DNA of 64,000 nt, taken from contig CM035164.1 of NCBI GenBank assembly GCA_020205615.1, forward strand, positions 122,074,307-122,138,306. Direction: 5' to 3'. Source of the DNA: Panax quinquefolius (lineage: Eukaryota > Streptophyta > Magnoliopsida > Apiales > Araliaceae). Below the pieces are notes generated by a model, which was given only the letters and a program-made list of their open reading frames with translations, was not told where the DNA came from and ran no database searches. The position numbers were made by a program, and so were the translations under genes. Positions 22,282-33,877 of the stretch are shown piece by piece (positions within the stretch are counted from its first letter, which is position 1; each line of letters opens with the position of its first letter).

Positions 22282-22539
22282 GAGGCCTAGTGCTTCATTA
22301 TTTTCACTTAATTCATTCAAGCTATATAGAGAGAAAGTATAGAGAGAATAAGAGAAAAGAAGAAGAGTATTTTGTTACTACACTCTTCGTTATTCAATCT
22401 CCTACTAAAAGTAAGGGGTGTTATTCTTTCTTATTCATGAAGAGAATCATTGTTATTCCATTGCTTATTATTCTGCTGGAATAACTTTTGTATAATGTGG
22501 TTTTACCCTATACTTGGTGACATTCTTCTATTATTCTGC

Positions 22540-22800
22540 ATTGGAACATCCTCGTTTACGTGTTTTTACACCGCAGGACTTCGGTTTCGTCTTTATTATT
22601 ATTCTATTGGAACATCCTCGTGCATGTGTTTTACACCTTGACCGGTTCCGCCTTTATTATTATTATTCTGGAACATCCTGTCTGCATGCATTTTACGACC
22701 GGGTTCCATTCTTTATTATTCGGCTTGGAATATCCTGTCTGCATGCGTTTCTGCCGGGACCGGTTCCGTTATTTATTATTCTGTTGGAATAACCTGCCTG
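22540..22800 (+). repeat. GGAACATCC...ACCGGTTCC tandem repeat
   Basis: Four units of about 60-65 bp of the repeat also seen at 12010-12245 and 61730-61900, downstream of the TATA box. Confidence 0.75.
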
Positions 22801-22832
22801 TGCGGTCTATCGCATGCATGGTGATTTCTTTT

Positions 22833-24712
22833 TGAAAGTATTATGCACACAAGCCAATCATGTTTGATGATAAAGCATATACTTTGTAACAATCTTATTC
22901 ATTTATTAATAAAAAGTATTAATTTATTAAAGGCTTTTAATTATCTACATGATCTTTGTTTTATAATATGTGATAAACCCATAGTTTTTAAGCAATGCTT
23001 TTAGAATAATGATGATGATCATTCTAATGAGATCTAAATTCTTAGAAAGCTTAAAACTAAAATAGTTCCCAATCATTGGATTACTAAATTGGGGATTAGT
23101 GAATCCGGATAGATTGGTACATATGTTGCTTCTTCATTGGATGAGGATGATTGATCTCACGATCATTTGTGTGGAGACACTAAAGCAAGTATGTGAGTGC
23201 TTATTAGAGAATAAGTTCACTTTGAACGTGGCTCGCTAAGGAATGCCTAATGGAGTTTTATTTGCTTCATCAATAGAATTCAGATAGTGATAGTAGTGAT
23301 GTGATCCTTGGACTTGAGATCATCATAAGATATCTTGTGTATGATGAGTTATACTTTGACTTATTCCTTAAGACCCTTAGGGTATATCAAAGGGTATGCT
23401 TGGGTATAATAAGTTGTATATGGGAGATAATGTATGATCAATAAAGAATCTACCACTTCTAATAAAAGAAGAGAATGTCCTATGTGATTCGATAAATGAC
23501 AACCCAAAGAGTCCTTGGCAAGCGTAATGAAATTAGAAAGGAGTTTCTAATTTGCATTATTTGAGTTGTGCATTTAAGGATCGAAATACATATAATTAAA
23601 TAAAATAAGACTTGACAAGAATTCCATGCCTTATATTTAATTGGGACATCAGATGGTGGAAGGATTGAATTATATTTTAACTATTTACTCAAAGGTTCTT
23701 TTATGATTAATGTTGAAATCTATATTATCCGGAAAGTCGCTTGATCGCTAGGAGGCTTATCCTTATTGTAGAATAAATATTATTTATTTAAATAAATTAA
23801 TTATTTAATTTATTTATTTAAATAAGATTAGAATTATTTCTAATTGATTTATTCATTAACCTAGCTTAATATGGAGAACCTAAAGGTCACACCATAAAAG
23901 GAAGAATAATTATTTAAGAAGTAAATGGCATAATCGTAATAATATAAGTAAGTATATTTAATTTAATCTATGGTGATAGAATAAATTAAATAGCTTAATA
24001 TTTATTATTTAATATTTTAGAAATATTAAATATAAATTAATAAGAGGAGTCTTATTAATATTATTACAATTATTATTATTTTAATTTCTAAAAGAGTTTA
24101 GGAATTAATTTAATATAAGTACTCTCATTTATTCCTAATAGGATTAGGAGGAAAATTAGTTAAAGGAGTTTAATTAATTATCCCTAATAAGATTAGGGAG
24201 CTTAATTAATTAAAAGAATTTAATTAATTAAATAAATCACAATTCCTTAATTGTTAAGGTGGGTTGCCCACATCTATAAATAAGAGGAGTCTTATTATAG
24301 GTGGTAGGGGTTGTTGACTTTTCAACATACTGACATAATTCCAATTGTTGGGAGAGTACACCTTTCTATAGAGATAGAAAAACTGGGGTTTAGCCAACCA
24401 CCCTTTTCTCAATCATTATTATTCCTCGTGGATCACCTCTAGAGCCCAAACATATGGGTGGCTAAGGTTGATCAAAGGAAGGAACAAAACCCCTGGATTC
24501 AAGTTGAGCAACGCGAAAGGATTGGAGGTGAACTTGTACCTAAGGAAGCTCGATCTTCAAGGGTATGATTTTATTCTTTATCTTTTCGTTTAATTAATAA
24601 TTGTGCGTAAAGGGTGATCCGGGGTTATGGTTTGTAAATTTTTTAAACTCGATTTTACACGTTTCGCACTTTTTATGCAATTTGATTACATATGAATATT
24701 ACAAACCTAACA
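22833..24712 (+). mobile_element. Copia element 1: 5' LTR
   Basis: TGAAAGTATTATGCACACAA at 22833 to TATTACAAACCTAACA at 24712, 1880 bp. The partner is 55431-57309 (1879 bp). The whole element is flanked by perfect CTTTT duplications (22828-22832 and 57310-57314). A primer-binding site follows directly. The two LTRs are nearly identical along long AT stretches and differ mainly by short indels. They contain paired TTAATTAATTAAA stretches and a TATA box near 24275. Confidence 0.93.
24275..24282 (+). promoter_or_regulatory. TATA box of copia LTR
   Basis: TATAAATA in CCCACATCTATAAATAAGAG, conserved in the 3' LTR at 56872-56879. Confidence 0.65.
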
Positions 24713-24713
24713 G

Positions 24714-24727
24714 TGGCATCAGAGCCA
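24714..24727 (+). other. Copia element 1 primer-binding site
   Basis: TGGCATCAGAGCCA starts one base after the LTR, a variant of the initiator-methionine tRNA binding site. Confidence 0.85.
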
Positions 24728-25101
24728 AACCTTTATGTAAATTATTAATTCTTTTAATTTGATATGTATATTGATATGTGTTTAGAACAATTTAATTGGG
24801 CATAATTTTGTTATATAAAATTGATTTTAAAAAAAAAAAACTGCTATTCAGCGAATTCGGCTGAATCTATGATTATGTAGCACGGTTATTTTTTTTATAT
24901 AATATATCAATATATATATATATAATATATATATTGGTTACAAGTGATACATAAGATAAATGATTTCAAGTGCTCCTGTTGTATGATTCCAACGTGGATG
25001 TTTTCGCCTCCCCGGATCACATGAAACTAGTAAAAAAAAAAAAAGTAGGCCACGTGTGAAGGAACATAGTCAAGGAAATTGATTACATATATTATATATA
25101 T
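24728..25101 (+). mobile_element. Copia element 1: leader, part 1
   Basis: Non-coding leader between the primer-binding site and the gypsy array. It holds A-runs near 24829 and 25030, an (AT)n stretch at 24895-24935, and no frame. It resumes at 47378. Confidence 0.75.
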
Positions 25102-25639
25102 TGTGACGCCCCCAAAATAGGTATACACAACACCCATTCTGAGTCGCCAAATACATGGTACAAGAAGCAAACTACAACTTCATAATACAAATGTGAGTTT
25201 AAATATATAATATAAATATCTTCTTCTGCATAATATCCATACGCAAATAAATCCTCATCATAATTATTGATACATTATTTTACAAAATGGTGAGGACTAC
25301 TAAACAACTCTCTCTAGAACCTTCATTCCATACCTCGACTAAGACTGCTACATTCTCGCCTCCCGAGAAGAAAAATGGAACAACAAGGAAAAGGGTGAGC
25401 TCAACTAGCCCAAAGAAAGAATATTATGACTAAGATAATATACAACAAATTATCGTTAGTCTCCAACAGGAAAAATGTGATGTAATACAATAGACAACAA
25501 GTTTCGATCAATATTCGCAGTGAAATAATAATTCATGTAAGAGTTACGTAGAGAATGAAATCTACTATAATCTATGAATTTAATAAATTCATCATCAATA
25601 TTTTATCCTCAGTAACATCAATCAATATTCATCTCAAAT

Positions 25640-25885
25640 CAAATATTCATCTTTGCACTACAAAGCCAAAGATATTCATCAATCCACATGTTCATCTCAA
25701 CACTGCTCATCTTTGCACTAAAGGCCAAAGATATTCATCACCATCATGTTCATTTAAACACTGCTCATTTAACTATAAAGCCAAAGATATTCTTCTTCAT
25801 TCATCTTTCTTTGCACTACAGCCAAAGATATTCTTCAGAATCATTCATCTTTGCACTACAGCCAAAGATATTCAATAATATCATC
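25640..25885 (-). repeat. Hairpin minisatellite, array LTR 1
   Basis: Five units of about 44-58 bp, each with CATCTTTGCACTA...GCCAAAGATATTC. ATCTTTG and CAAAGAT form a 7-bp inverted repeat across a loop of about 9 nt (CACTACAGC in the cleanest units). Also present in LTRs 2-4 at 31690-31935, 38425-38700 and 45215-45465. Confidence 0.85.
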
Positions 25886-26099
25886 ATTTAAGACCGAGGA
25901 TGATGAAAATATTTTTAAAGAACGAATCCAAAGGAAACAAAATGACAAGGATTAAGGATTATGATTCGTACTTTGTTTTATCCATGTCCAACAATACCTC
26001 AAAAATAATCATAGTGGTGTAAAATTCAAGAATGATCAAAACATGGATACAATCAAAGCTAGTATCCAAAAATAGATATTTTGGACTTAAAAGAAGAAA

Positions 26100-26310
26100 T
26101 TTTATTTTTCGATGAATAAAGGCCAGATACGTGAATAAAGGTCAGATACGTGAATAAAGTCAGAACGTGAATAAGAATCTCGACACCAAAAAGATAGAAA
26201 TTCCACAAAAAAAACATTTTCACGCTTACTTAATAAGACTCGTGAATAAGAACTCGTGAATAAGAAACTCATGAATAAGAACTCGTGAATAAGAATCATG
26301 AATAAGAACC
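26100..26310 (-). repeat. CGTGAATAAGAACT minisatellite, array LTR 1
   Basis: Two blocks: units of AGATACGTGAATAAAGGTC (26120-26180), then CTCGTGAATAAGAA (26225-26305). It is the complement of the ACTATTCACGAG repeat. Confidence 0.8.
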
Positions 26311-26578
26311 CCGACATGAAAAAGTTCCAAATTTGATAAAAACTTCATCAATATTTCAAAGATAATGATATCAAGAAATAATATCATTACAAAAAATAAT
26401 ATCCCTTACCTCAAAGAATCAAGATTTCTAAGGAAAGGCTCAAGTGATGTCAATGAAACTTTATAATCGAATAAAGAACTCTCAAAGTATCTAAATACTC
26501 ACAAAATACGCTCAATAATATAGAGAGAAAGAGAGAAAACTTTGTTTCTCGTGTGATTTTCAATTCTAACTTAGCCTC

Positions 26579-26586
26579 TATTTATA
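26579..26586 (-). promoter_or_regulatory. TATA box, array LTR 1
   Basis: The minus strand reads CCTATAAATAGAGGC. The same box lies at 32639-32646, 39404-39411 and 46172-46179 in the other array LTRs. Confidence 0.65.
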
Positions 26587-27842
26587 GGAAAATGTTAGCC
26601 CACCGGGTTGACTTTCGACCAAGCACCGATGGCTTTACCGCTACTATTGCCACCCACCACATTTGAAATAAAATTCAGCACATTTTTTCACCAACCACAA
26701 GTGGGGCCCACTCAATTCTAGAATTTTCCACCAAAATCAATTATAACCCTAATTTCCTAATCAATAACCTCTTAAAATTTCATAACAAATCATTCGTGCA
26801 TTTTTAATCTGCTCAAAATTTGTGGACATATACTCAACTTATATATGTATAACATATATCCAAAAATTACAACGATCCAACTATTTGATTAAATATTATA
26901 ACTCACAATAATAAAGCTATAATAACACCGATTTGATCTTTTAATACCTCCAATCCGATAAAATACAAATAAAACATCTCAAAGATTAATTCCTTCATTA
27001 ATAACCACATAAATAAATCCATCATTTATATTCATATAAAATAAATATTTCCTTATCATATGAATCAATAATTAATTATTCACAAATAATATTACGTAAT
27101 CACAATTATGACAACCAGCCGCTCCTGTGAAAGAGGGGCTTTCCAATAAGGATCTCTCCTTATCGGGCGCCGCAATTAGGTGACCAAACCTCTCCTTAGA
27201 TGTAACTTTCTAGACATTGCCAATAATGTTATCTAATAATATTATTCAAATAATATGAATTATTGATCCGATAATGGGAAATATCAGCAAAGGACAATTA
27301 TCAAACAACAATAATATAAAATATCAACGCAAAGAATTATCGAATCAATAAAATAAAATATCGAATAAGAATTACCGTGGAAAATTATCGAGTAAAGGCC
27401 ATCTCACGTAAGGATCAATAATTCAACAATCAGCGTAATACCGCAGTGCTATCGCAACCCACGCCAGACATCGTATTTTAACCACCGGTATTCCAATAGC
27501 CTTAATTGTGAATAACTACGCCTGCTATTTTTAACCAAATTATATTTGTCGCTTTCCTCATCCAATCGCTTTCAAGTTATGGGGCCCACACATCAAGGCT
27601 ACCGCATTTAATATTCCCCGACAAGCATTAATATTCTAATATTCCCCGACAAAGACAAAACGAATATTCCACCACCAAACGTAATATTCCCCGACAAAAA
27701 TGAATATTTTATAACCACTTGCTTATTTTGAAATATTTCCGTATTTAACCCTTAACTATCCACATTAATCAAATCAACCCTTACTATTTCAAAATAATAA
27801 ATAAAGGAAATTCCTTTTATTTAAAAAATTTCTGGTCTTACA

Positions 27843-27856
27843 ACCTCCCTCCTTAT
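27843..27856 (-). other. Polypurine tract, internal 1
   Basis: ATAAGGAGGGAGGT on the minus strand, directly before the TGTAAGACC LTR start. Confidence 0.88.
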
Positions 27857-29120
27857 GAAATTTCGTCCTCGAATCGACGACGTGACTGTGTTTTGAAAAG
27901 GTGAGGATACCTCGCTTTCATTTCCGCTTCCAACTCCTGTGTCATTTCCTCTATAAATGATTCCTCCACAAAACTTTAACTTGTGGTATAACCTTTCATG
28001 CAGTAGGATATGCTCCTTCCTATCCAAAATCTTGACAGTACCTCCTCATTCGCTAAGTCTTCTACTATCTCGTCCTGCTTCTAACTCAATAACGTGGTTC
28101 GGTCTTTCACATATTTACGGCAGTACGAGATATGTGAAACACATTATGAACACGAGACATACTTGGAGGTAACGCAAGTCTATAGGCTACATTTCCTACT
28201 CCTAATAAGAATTTGAAATGGACCAATAAATCGTGGATTTGAGCTTTCCTCTCTTCCCAAATCTTGTAAATTCCTTCCATGGAGCAACTCGCAACAATAC
28301 ACGATCCCCTACATTAAATTCCACGTCCTTTCGATGAAGATCCGCATAACTCTTTTGTCGATCTTGTGCCGCTTGTATACGCTTGTCGAATCATTTGGAT
28401 CTTTTCTAGAGTCATATCGCATTAACTCTAGTCCCAACAATGTTGCTTCACCCACCTCATCCCAACATATCGAGAACGACATTTTCGTCCATATAATGCT
28501 TCAAATGGAACCATGCCTATATTTGTTTAATAACTATTGTTGTATGAGAATTCCACCAATGGCAAGTACTTATCCCAACTTCCTTTGAAATCTAGGACAC
28601 GTAGTTTTAATATATCTTCAAGAGTTTGAGTAGTCCTTCTCGATTGCCCATCCGCTTGAGGATGGTATGCCAAATCTAATCGTAAATTCGCGCTCTATAG
28701 CTTTTCACAAACCCCCAAAATCATGAAGTGAATCTTGGGTCACGATCTAAAACTATGGATACCGCATGCCATGCAATCTCACAATCGCATTTACGCATAT
28801 ACGAGAAAGACGCTCAAGGAATAAGTCTCTCAGACGGTAAAGAAATGAGCAGACTTGGTTAATCTATCAACAATAACCCAAATAAAGATTGATGCCTTGA
28901 GAAACCGTAGGAAGACCCGTAATTTAAAATCCATAGTAATGTGTTCCCACTTCCATTCCTAATCTCAAGTGGTTGCAACGGACCCTTAGGTACAAGATGC
29001 TCCGCCTTTACACGCCGAAAGTTAAACACATCGAGATAAACTTTGCAATCTCTCTCTCATATTGTTCCACCAAAATGTATGTCAAGATCACGATACATTT
29101 TAGTACTCCCAGATGGATTG
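27857..29120 (-). pseudogene. Gypsy internal 1: integrase with chromodomain, broken
   Basis: Read on the minus strand from about 29110: the HHCC zinc region (about 28990-29110, C-x-T-C-x-R-V-K type), integrase core (28420-28990, with VLGFA..-like, GTQLSFSTAYHPQTDGQSERT-type text only in fragments), the C-terminal domain (about 28110-28420: AAQDRQKSYADLHRK), and a Tekay-type chromodomain tail ending EEMTQELEAEMKARYP-like in shifted frames (27860-28035). It has multiple frameshifts and stops. Integrase would insert the cDNA and the chromodomain would direct it to chromatin; as read it is non-functional. Confidence 0.8.
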
Positions 29121-29900
29121 CAAATGGCGATTGTGTGCCTCCATCATAATCTTGTACTTCAAATCGTAGTCGTTAGAAACACAAAGTCTAGAGTGGACTC
29201 AAGTATTCCTTCTTCATCAATTCTCGCCCTAATAGCTCCTTCTTCAGATTTCTTCTTCATACGATCAACTCCGGCCTATGGGTTTGAGCAATTTTAACTT
29301 TATCGATCGATTAAAGTCGATTATACGCATCAGATATCATCACGCATCAGATATCATCACGTACCTAGAGTTTTCATCTCCATCTCTATTATTTGTAAAT
29401 TATACTGAAATTAGTCTTTGACAATATCGTACTCAGATTTGATACGATCTTCTACTCAACACGCCGCCTACCACGCTCGCTTTTCCAGATGGCATGGTCG
29501 TAACACGTGTCAAATGAGTCTCCTCTCGAGTTCTTCAAGCTCTTCCCACATTCCTCGCTTCCATTCTGAATTTTGTATCTCTTTCGAGTCACCAAAGTTA
29601 ATCGAATAAATGATTCGAGAGAATATCCTTCAACGAATCTCCGATAATAACCAACTAAGCTTCTGTAAAGCTACGATTTCGACATTATTGACTTAGGTTG
29701 CTTTCTCAATCGCGACTCATATCCCAATCTTGATAAAGACGTCACAATGACACCTATCGCTTTACTATCGCATCTAATACGACGCCCCTACAGAGAGTCT
29801 CGCTTCTTGTGAATTCCACAAAGGAAGTCACAAGATAAAGGCTCAGTACCAAATTTATAGTTGAATTTTTAACTCAAGTTCAATAGAGCCATTCGATATG
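29121..29900 (-). pseudogene. Gypsy internal 1: RNase H and RT remnant lacking the RT core
   Basis: The RNase H text matches 5096-5900 (CCTCCATCATAATCTTGTAC, then AACACAAAGTCTAGAGTGGA). After the short CGACTTAGGTTGC-like string at about 29688 it departs from the complete copy. The segment holding FIDD at 6175 is absent, and about 180 bp of unrecognised sequence (29700-29875) stands in its place. Homology resumes at CAAGTTCAATAGAGCCATTC (29877). The same breakpoints occur in internals 2 and 3. Confidence 0.8.
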
Positions 29901-31127
29901 AGATTTTAGAAATGAGTTTTGTACGGGGTTCAAAGTCGATACAAAATTTAATATCGCTTGGGAGTAAACCAAGAAATTCTTCAGAAATACGCCAGAAAAA
30001 TCAATAACAACAAGAATATTATTCAAATCGACGTGTCTTTATTCAAATCCATAACACGGACTAAGAAAATTTGACATCCGTAATAAACGAATGACTTCAT
30101 GGCTTGATATGAAAATGTTTGACTTCATGGTTTGATTGCTTGAATTCAATAATAGGTTGCTTAGAATATGAAAACTAACAACCTTACAAAAAGCAATCAA
30201 TTTTGGCATGATGAGTAGTTAACCTTAAAATCACATCAAAAGCAAATATCTCTATAGAAATAAGGTTAACAGTAATGTGATAAAGGCCAACTCAATCAAG
30301 CAAGATTTCTAAACAACTGATGTAATGAAAGTTTCTCCTAACTGAGTCTCCATAAATAAGTCAAAGTCTAATTTCTCCGTAGTCAAGTTCAAACGCTGAG
30401 CGCAAGCAAGAGAGAGATAAAAGAATGGGTAGAACCGATATCTAGTAAGGTATATACTTCGCAAGAATTTATAATTAACTAACCCGTATAACTTCGTCGT
30501 TCGTTCCTCGATTTTGACCAATTACAACAAACGCCTTCCCTAATCGCTGACTTTGACTTTTTTCGGGATGTTTTTTGAGTCACCATTCCCTCACCGAACT
30601 AGGTTTTCGCCATCGCATAATCTCGAGCGATATGTCCTTCCTTTCCACAATTATAAAGATACCTTGAACTGTCAGGCGCTTTGACCGATATGTCCTCTTT
30701 TCCCATTTGTAAAGATACGACCGGTGGTCGCTTCTCCTCCTTAAAACTAGTCATACATCAAAGCGCCGACGCCTTCACATGGTCGTTGTTGAATCTCCTC
30801 TTTTAAAATCTCCTCCCACTCGCTTCTTCTATTTTCACGGCCACGATTACCACCAGAAGTGGTTACCGCTTTTGTCCGTATTCTTCTTTCTCCGCCGGTT
30901 ATCGTATTCGATGATCGCTATCTTCTAGATGATCCTCGTTATGGTCCCTCATTGAACGTATCAAGTTATCTCGCCTAACAACCGAGCCCGCTGACAACAT
31001 CCGAATAGAGAGAAAATTTACGAGAAATGAGATATCGACGATGCCGTTTTCAAACCTCTCGTAAACATCCGCCATATACGCTCCTCATTCTCCACCAAAT
31101 GAGGTGCAAACTCGATAACTCCGCTAA
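29901..31127 (-). pseudogene. Gypsy internal 1: protease and gag, gag 5' part deleted
   Basis: The protease site at about 30425-30465 reads VYTLLDIGSTHSF, with D-I-G instead of D-T/S-G, followed by CAQRLNLTTEKLDFDL at 30360-30420. Two knuckle-like segments lie at 30600-30740, the first reading YNCGKEGHIARDYA. Gag ends abruptly at CTCCGCTAA (31127), where it meets the LTR at CGACGCCCC. Internals 2 and 3 continue for about another 740 bp, so the gag N-terminus, leader and primer-binding site are gone here. Confidence 0.8.
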
Positions 31128-33863
31128 CGACGCCCCAAAATAGTATACACAACACCCATTCTCGAGTCGCCAAATACATGGTACAAGAAACAAACTACAA
31201 CTTCAATAATACAAATGTCGTGTGAAATACTTATAATATATACTGTGAGTTTAAATATAATATTATCTTCTGATAATATCCATACTCAAATAAATCCTCA
31301 TCATATTTATCGATACATTATTTTACAAAAATGGTGAGGACTACTAAACAACTCTCTCTAGAACCTTCATTCCATACCCCCACTAAGACTCGCTACATTC
31401 TCGCCTCCCCGAGAAGAAAAAAATGGAACAACAAGGAAAAGGGTGAGCTCAACTAGCCCAAGAAGAATATTACGACTAAGATAATATACAACAAATTATC
31501 GTTAGTCTCCAACAGGAAAAATCTGATAGATACAATAGACAACAAGTTTCGTATCAATATTCGCAATGAAAATAATAATTCATGTAAGAGTTACGTAGAG
31601 AATGAAATCTACTATAATCTATGAATTTAATAAATTCCATCATCAATATTTTATCCTCAGAACATCAATCAATATTCATCTCAAATCAAATATTCATCTT
31701 TGCACTACAGCCAAAGATATTCATCAATCCACATGTCATCTCAACACTGCTCATCTTTGCACTAAAGGCCAAAGATATTCATCACCTACTATGTTCATTT
31801 AAACACCGCTCATCTTTGCACTAGCCAAAGATATTCAAAGATATTCTTCAGAAATCATTCATCTTGCACTCAAAGCCAAAGATATTCTTCAGAAATCATT
31901 CATCTTTGCACTATGTGCCAAAGATATTCAATAATATCATCATTTAAGACCGAGGATGATGAAAATATTTTTAAAGAACGAATCCAAAGGAAACAAAATG
32001 ACAAGGATTAAGGATTAAGGATTCGTAGATTTGTTTTATCCATGTCCAACAATACCTCAAAAATAATCATAGTGGTGTAAAATTCAAGAATGATCAAAAC
32101 ATGGATACAATCAAAGCTAGTATCCGTAATAGATATTTTGGACTTAAAAGAAGAAATTTTATTTTTCGATGAATAAAGCCGATACGTGAATAAAGGTCAG
32201 ATACGTGAATAAAGGCCGATACGTGAATAAGAATCTCGACACCAAAAGATAGAAATTCCACAAAAAACATTTTCACGCTTCATTTAATAAGACTCGTGAA
32301 TAAGAACTCGTGAATAAGAACTCATGAATAAGAAACTCGTGAATAAGAACTCATGAATAGTAACCCCCGACATGAAAAAGTTCCAAATTTGATAAAAACT
32401 TCAGATCAATATTTCAAAGATAATGATATCAAGAAATAATATCATTACGAAAAAAAAATAATATCCCTTACCTCAAAGAATCAAGATTTCTAAGGAAAGG
32501 CTCAAGTGATGTCGAATGAAACTTGTACCGAATAAAGAACTCTCAAAGTATCTAAATACTCACAAAATACGCCAATAATATAGAGAGAGAAAGAGAGAAA
32601 ACTTTGTTTCGTGTGATTTTCAATTCTAACTTAGCCTCTATTTATAGAAAATGTTAGCCCGCCAAGCAGATTTCGACCAAGCACCCGATGGCTTTTACCG
32701 CTACTATTGCCACCCACCACATTTGAAATAAAATTCAGCACATTTTTTCACCAACCACAAGTGGGGCCCACTCAATTCTAGAATTTTCCACCAAAATCAA
32801 TTATAAACCTAATTTCCTAATCAAACACCTCTTAAAATTCATAACAAATCATTCGCTCATTTTTTAATTCGGCTCAAAATTTGTGGACATATACTCAACT
32901 TATATATGTATAACATATCCAAAAATTACAATCATCCAACTATTTGATTAAATATTATAACTCACACAATAAAGCTAAATAACACCGATTTGATCTTTTA
33001 ATACCTCCAATCCGACAAAATACAAATAAAACATCTCAAAGATTAATTCCTTCATTAATAACCACATAAATAAATCCATCATTTATATTCATATAAAATA
33101 AATATTTCTTATCATATGAATCAATAATTAATTATTCACAAATAATATTACGTAATCACATTTATGACAACCAGCCGCTCCTCAGAAAGAGGGGCTTTCC
33201 AATAAGGATCTCTCTCATCGGGCGCCGCAATTAGTGTGACAAACCTCTCCTTAGATGTAACTTTCTAGACATCGCCAATAATGTTATCTAATAATATTAT
33301 TCAAATAATATGAATTATCGATCCGATAATGGAAAAATATCAGGCAAAGGACAATTATCAAACAACAATAATATAAAATATCAACGCAAAGAATTATCAA
33401 TCAATAAAATAAAATATCGAATAAGAATTACCGTGAAAAATTATCGAGTAAAGCCTTCTTACGTAAGGATCAATAATTCAACAATACTGCAAATACCGCA
33501 AAGCATCGCAAACCACGCCAGACATCAGATTTTAACCACCGGGTATTCCAACAAATTTAATTGCAGAATAACTACGCCAAGTTATTTTTAACCAACTTAT
33601 ATTTGTCGCTTTCCTCATCCAATCGCTCACATGGGGCCACACATGGTCGCTACTGCCAGCATTTAATATTCCCCGACAAAGATTTAATATTCCACGACCA
33701 AACGAATATTCCCCGACAAAAATGAATATTTTATAACCACTTGCTTATTTTGAAATATTTATGATTTAACCCTTAACTATCCACATTAATCAAATCAACC
33801 CTTACTATTTCAAAATAATAAATAAAGGAAATTCCTTTTATTTAAAAAATTTCGGGTCTTACA
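31128..33863 (-). mobile_element. Array LTR 2
   Basis: 2736 bp. It starts CGACGCCCC at the deletion junction with gag and ends GGGTCTTACA at 33863. It shares with LTRs 3 and 4 the GTCGTGTGAAATACTT segment (about 31216) that LTR 1 lacks. The TATA box is at 32639-32646 (minus), with minisatellites at 31690-31935 and 32160-32360. Confidence 0.9.
32639..32646 (-). promoter_or_regulatory. TATA box, array LTR 2
   Basis: TATAAATA on the minus strand, in the same context as LTR 1. Confidence 0.6.
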
Positions 33864-33877
33864 ACCTCCCTCCTTAT
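33864..33877 (-). other. Polypurine tract, internal 2
   Basis: ATAAGGAGGGAGGT on the minus strand next to the LTR. Confidence 0.88.

Larger units (their letters stand above)
21265..22832 (+). mobile_element. Solo gypsy LTR, left half (continues at 57315)
   Basis: It begins TGTAAGACCCCAACTTTTAT at 21265. At 22832 the sequence GGTGATTTCTTTT is broken by the copia LTR and resumes at 57310 with CTTTTGTTATTCC; the uninterrupted arrangement is seen at 61936-61960. The 5-bp flanks of the whole LTR are TGAAG (21260-21264) and CGAAG (58377-58381), a 4/5 match. Joined length is about 2.63 kb. It is the same family as 60641-62977 but carries extra U3 repeats. Confidence 0.85.
25102..27842 (-). mobile_element. 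Array LTR 1 (outer 3' LTR)
   Basis: TGTGACGCCCCC at 25102 to GGTCTTACA at 27842, 2741 bp. Unlike LTRs 2-4 it retains the canonical TGTGACG end. Near 25185-25200 it lacks the GTCGTGTGAAATACTT-type segment of about 30-40 bp that LTRs 2-4 have. The TATA box is at 26579-26586, so about 1.48 kb of LTR would be transcribed, containing both minisatellites. Confidence 0.92.

Noticed and set aside
22034..22282. 82-residue plus-strand frame with repeated VEPLVVSHYKR-type text
   Set aside because: Translation of the U3 tandem repeat upstream of a TATA box; promoter DNA rather than a gene.
24714..24727. tRNA-like fragments at LTR edges
   Set aside because: Only the 12-18 bases of primer-binding sites match tRNA 3' ends; there is no cloverleaf.
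25640..25885. Regularly spaced repeats that could suggest a CRISPR array
   Set aside because: Units vary in length and sequence, spacers are themselves repeated, and the block recurs inside plant LTRs. It is an LTR minisatellite.
25555..25891. Open frames of 107 and 67 residues, with similar ones at 31602, 38359 and 45122
   Set aside because: They are translations of the hairpin minisatellite. The frame is not kept between copies.
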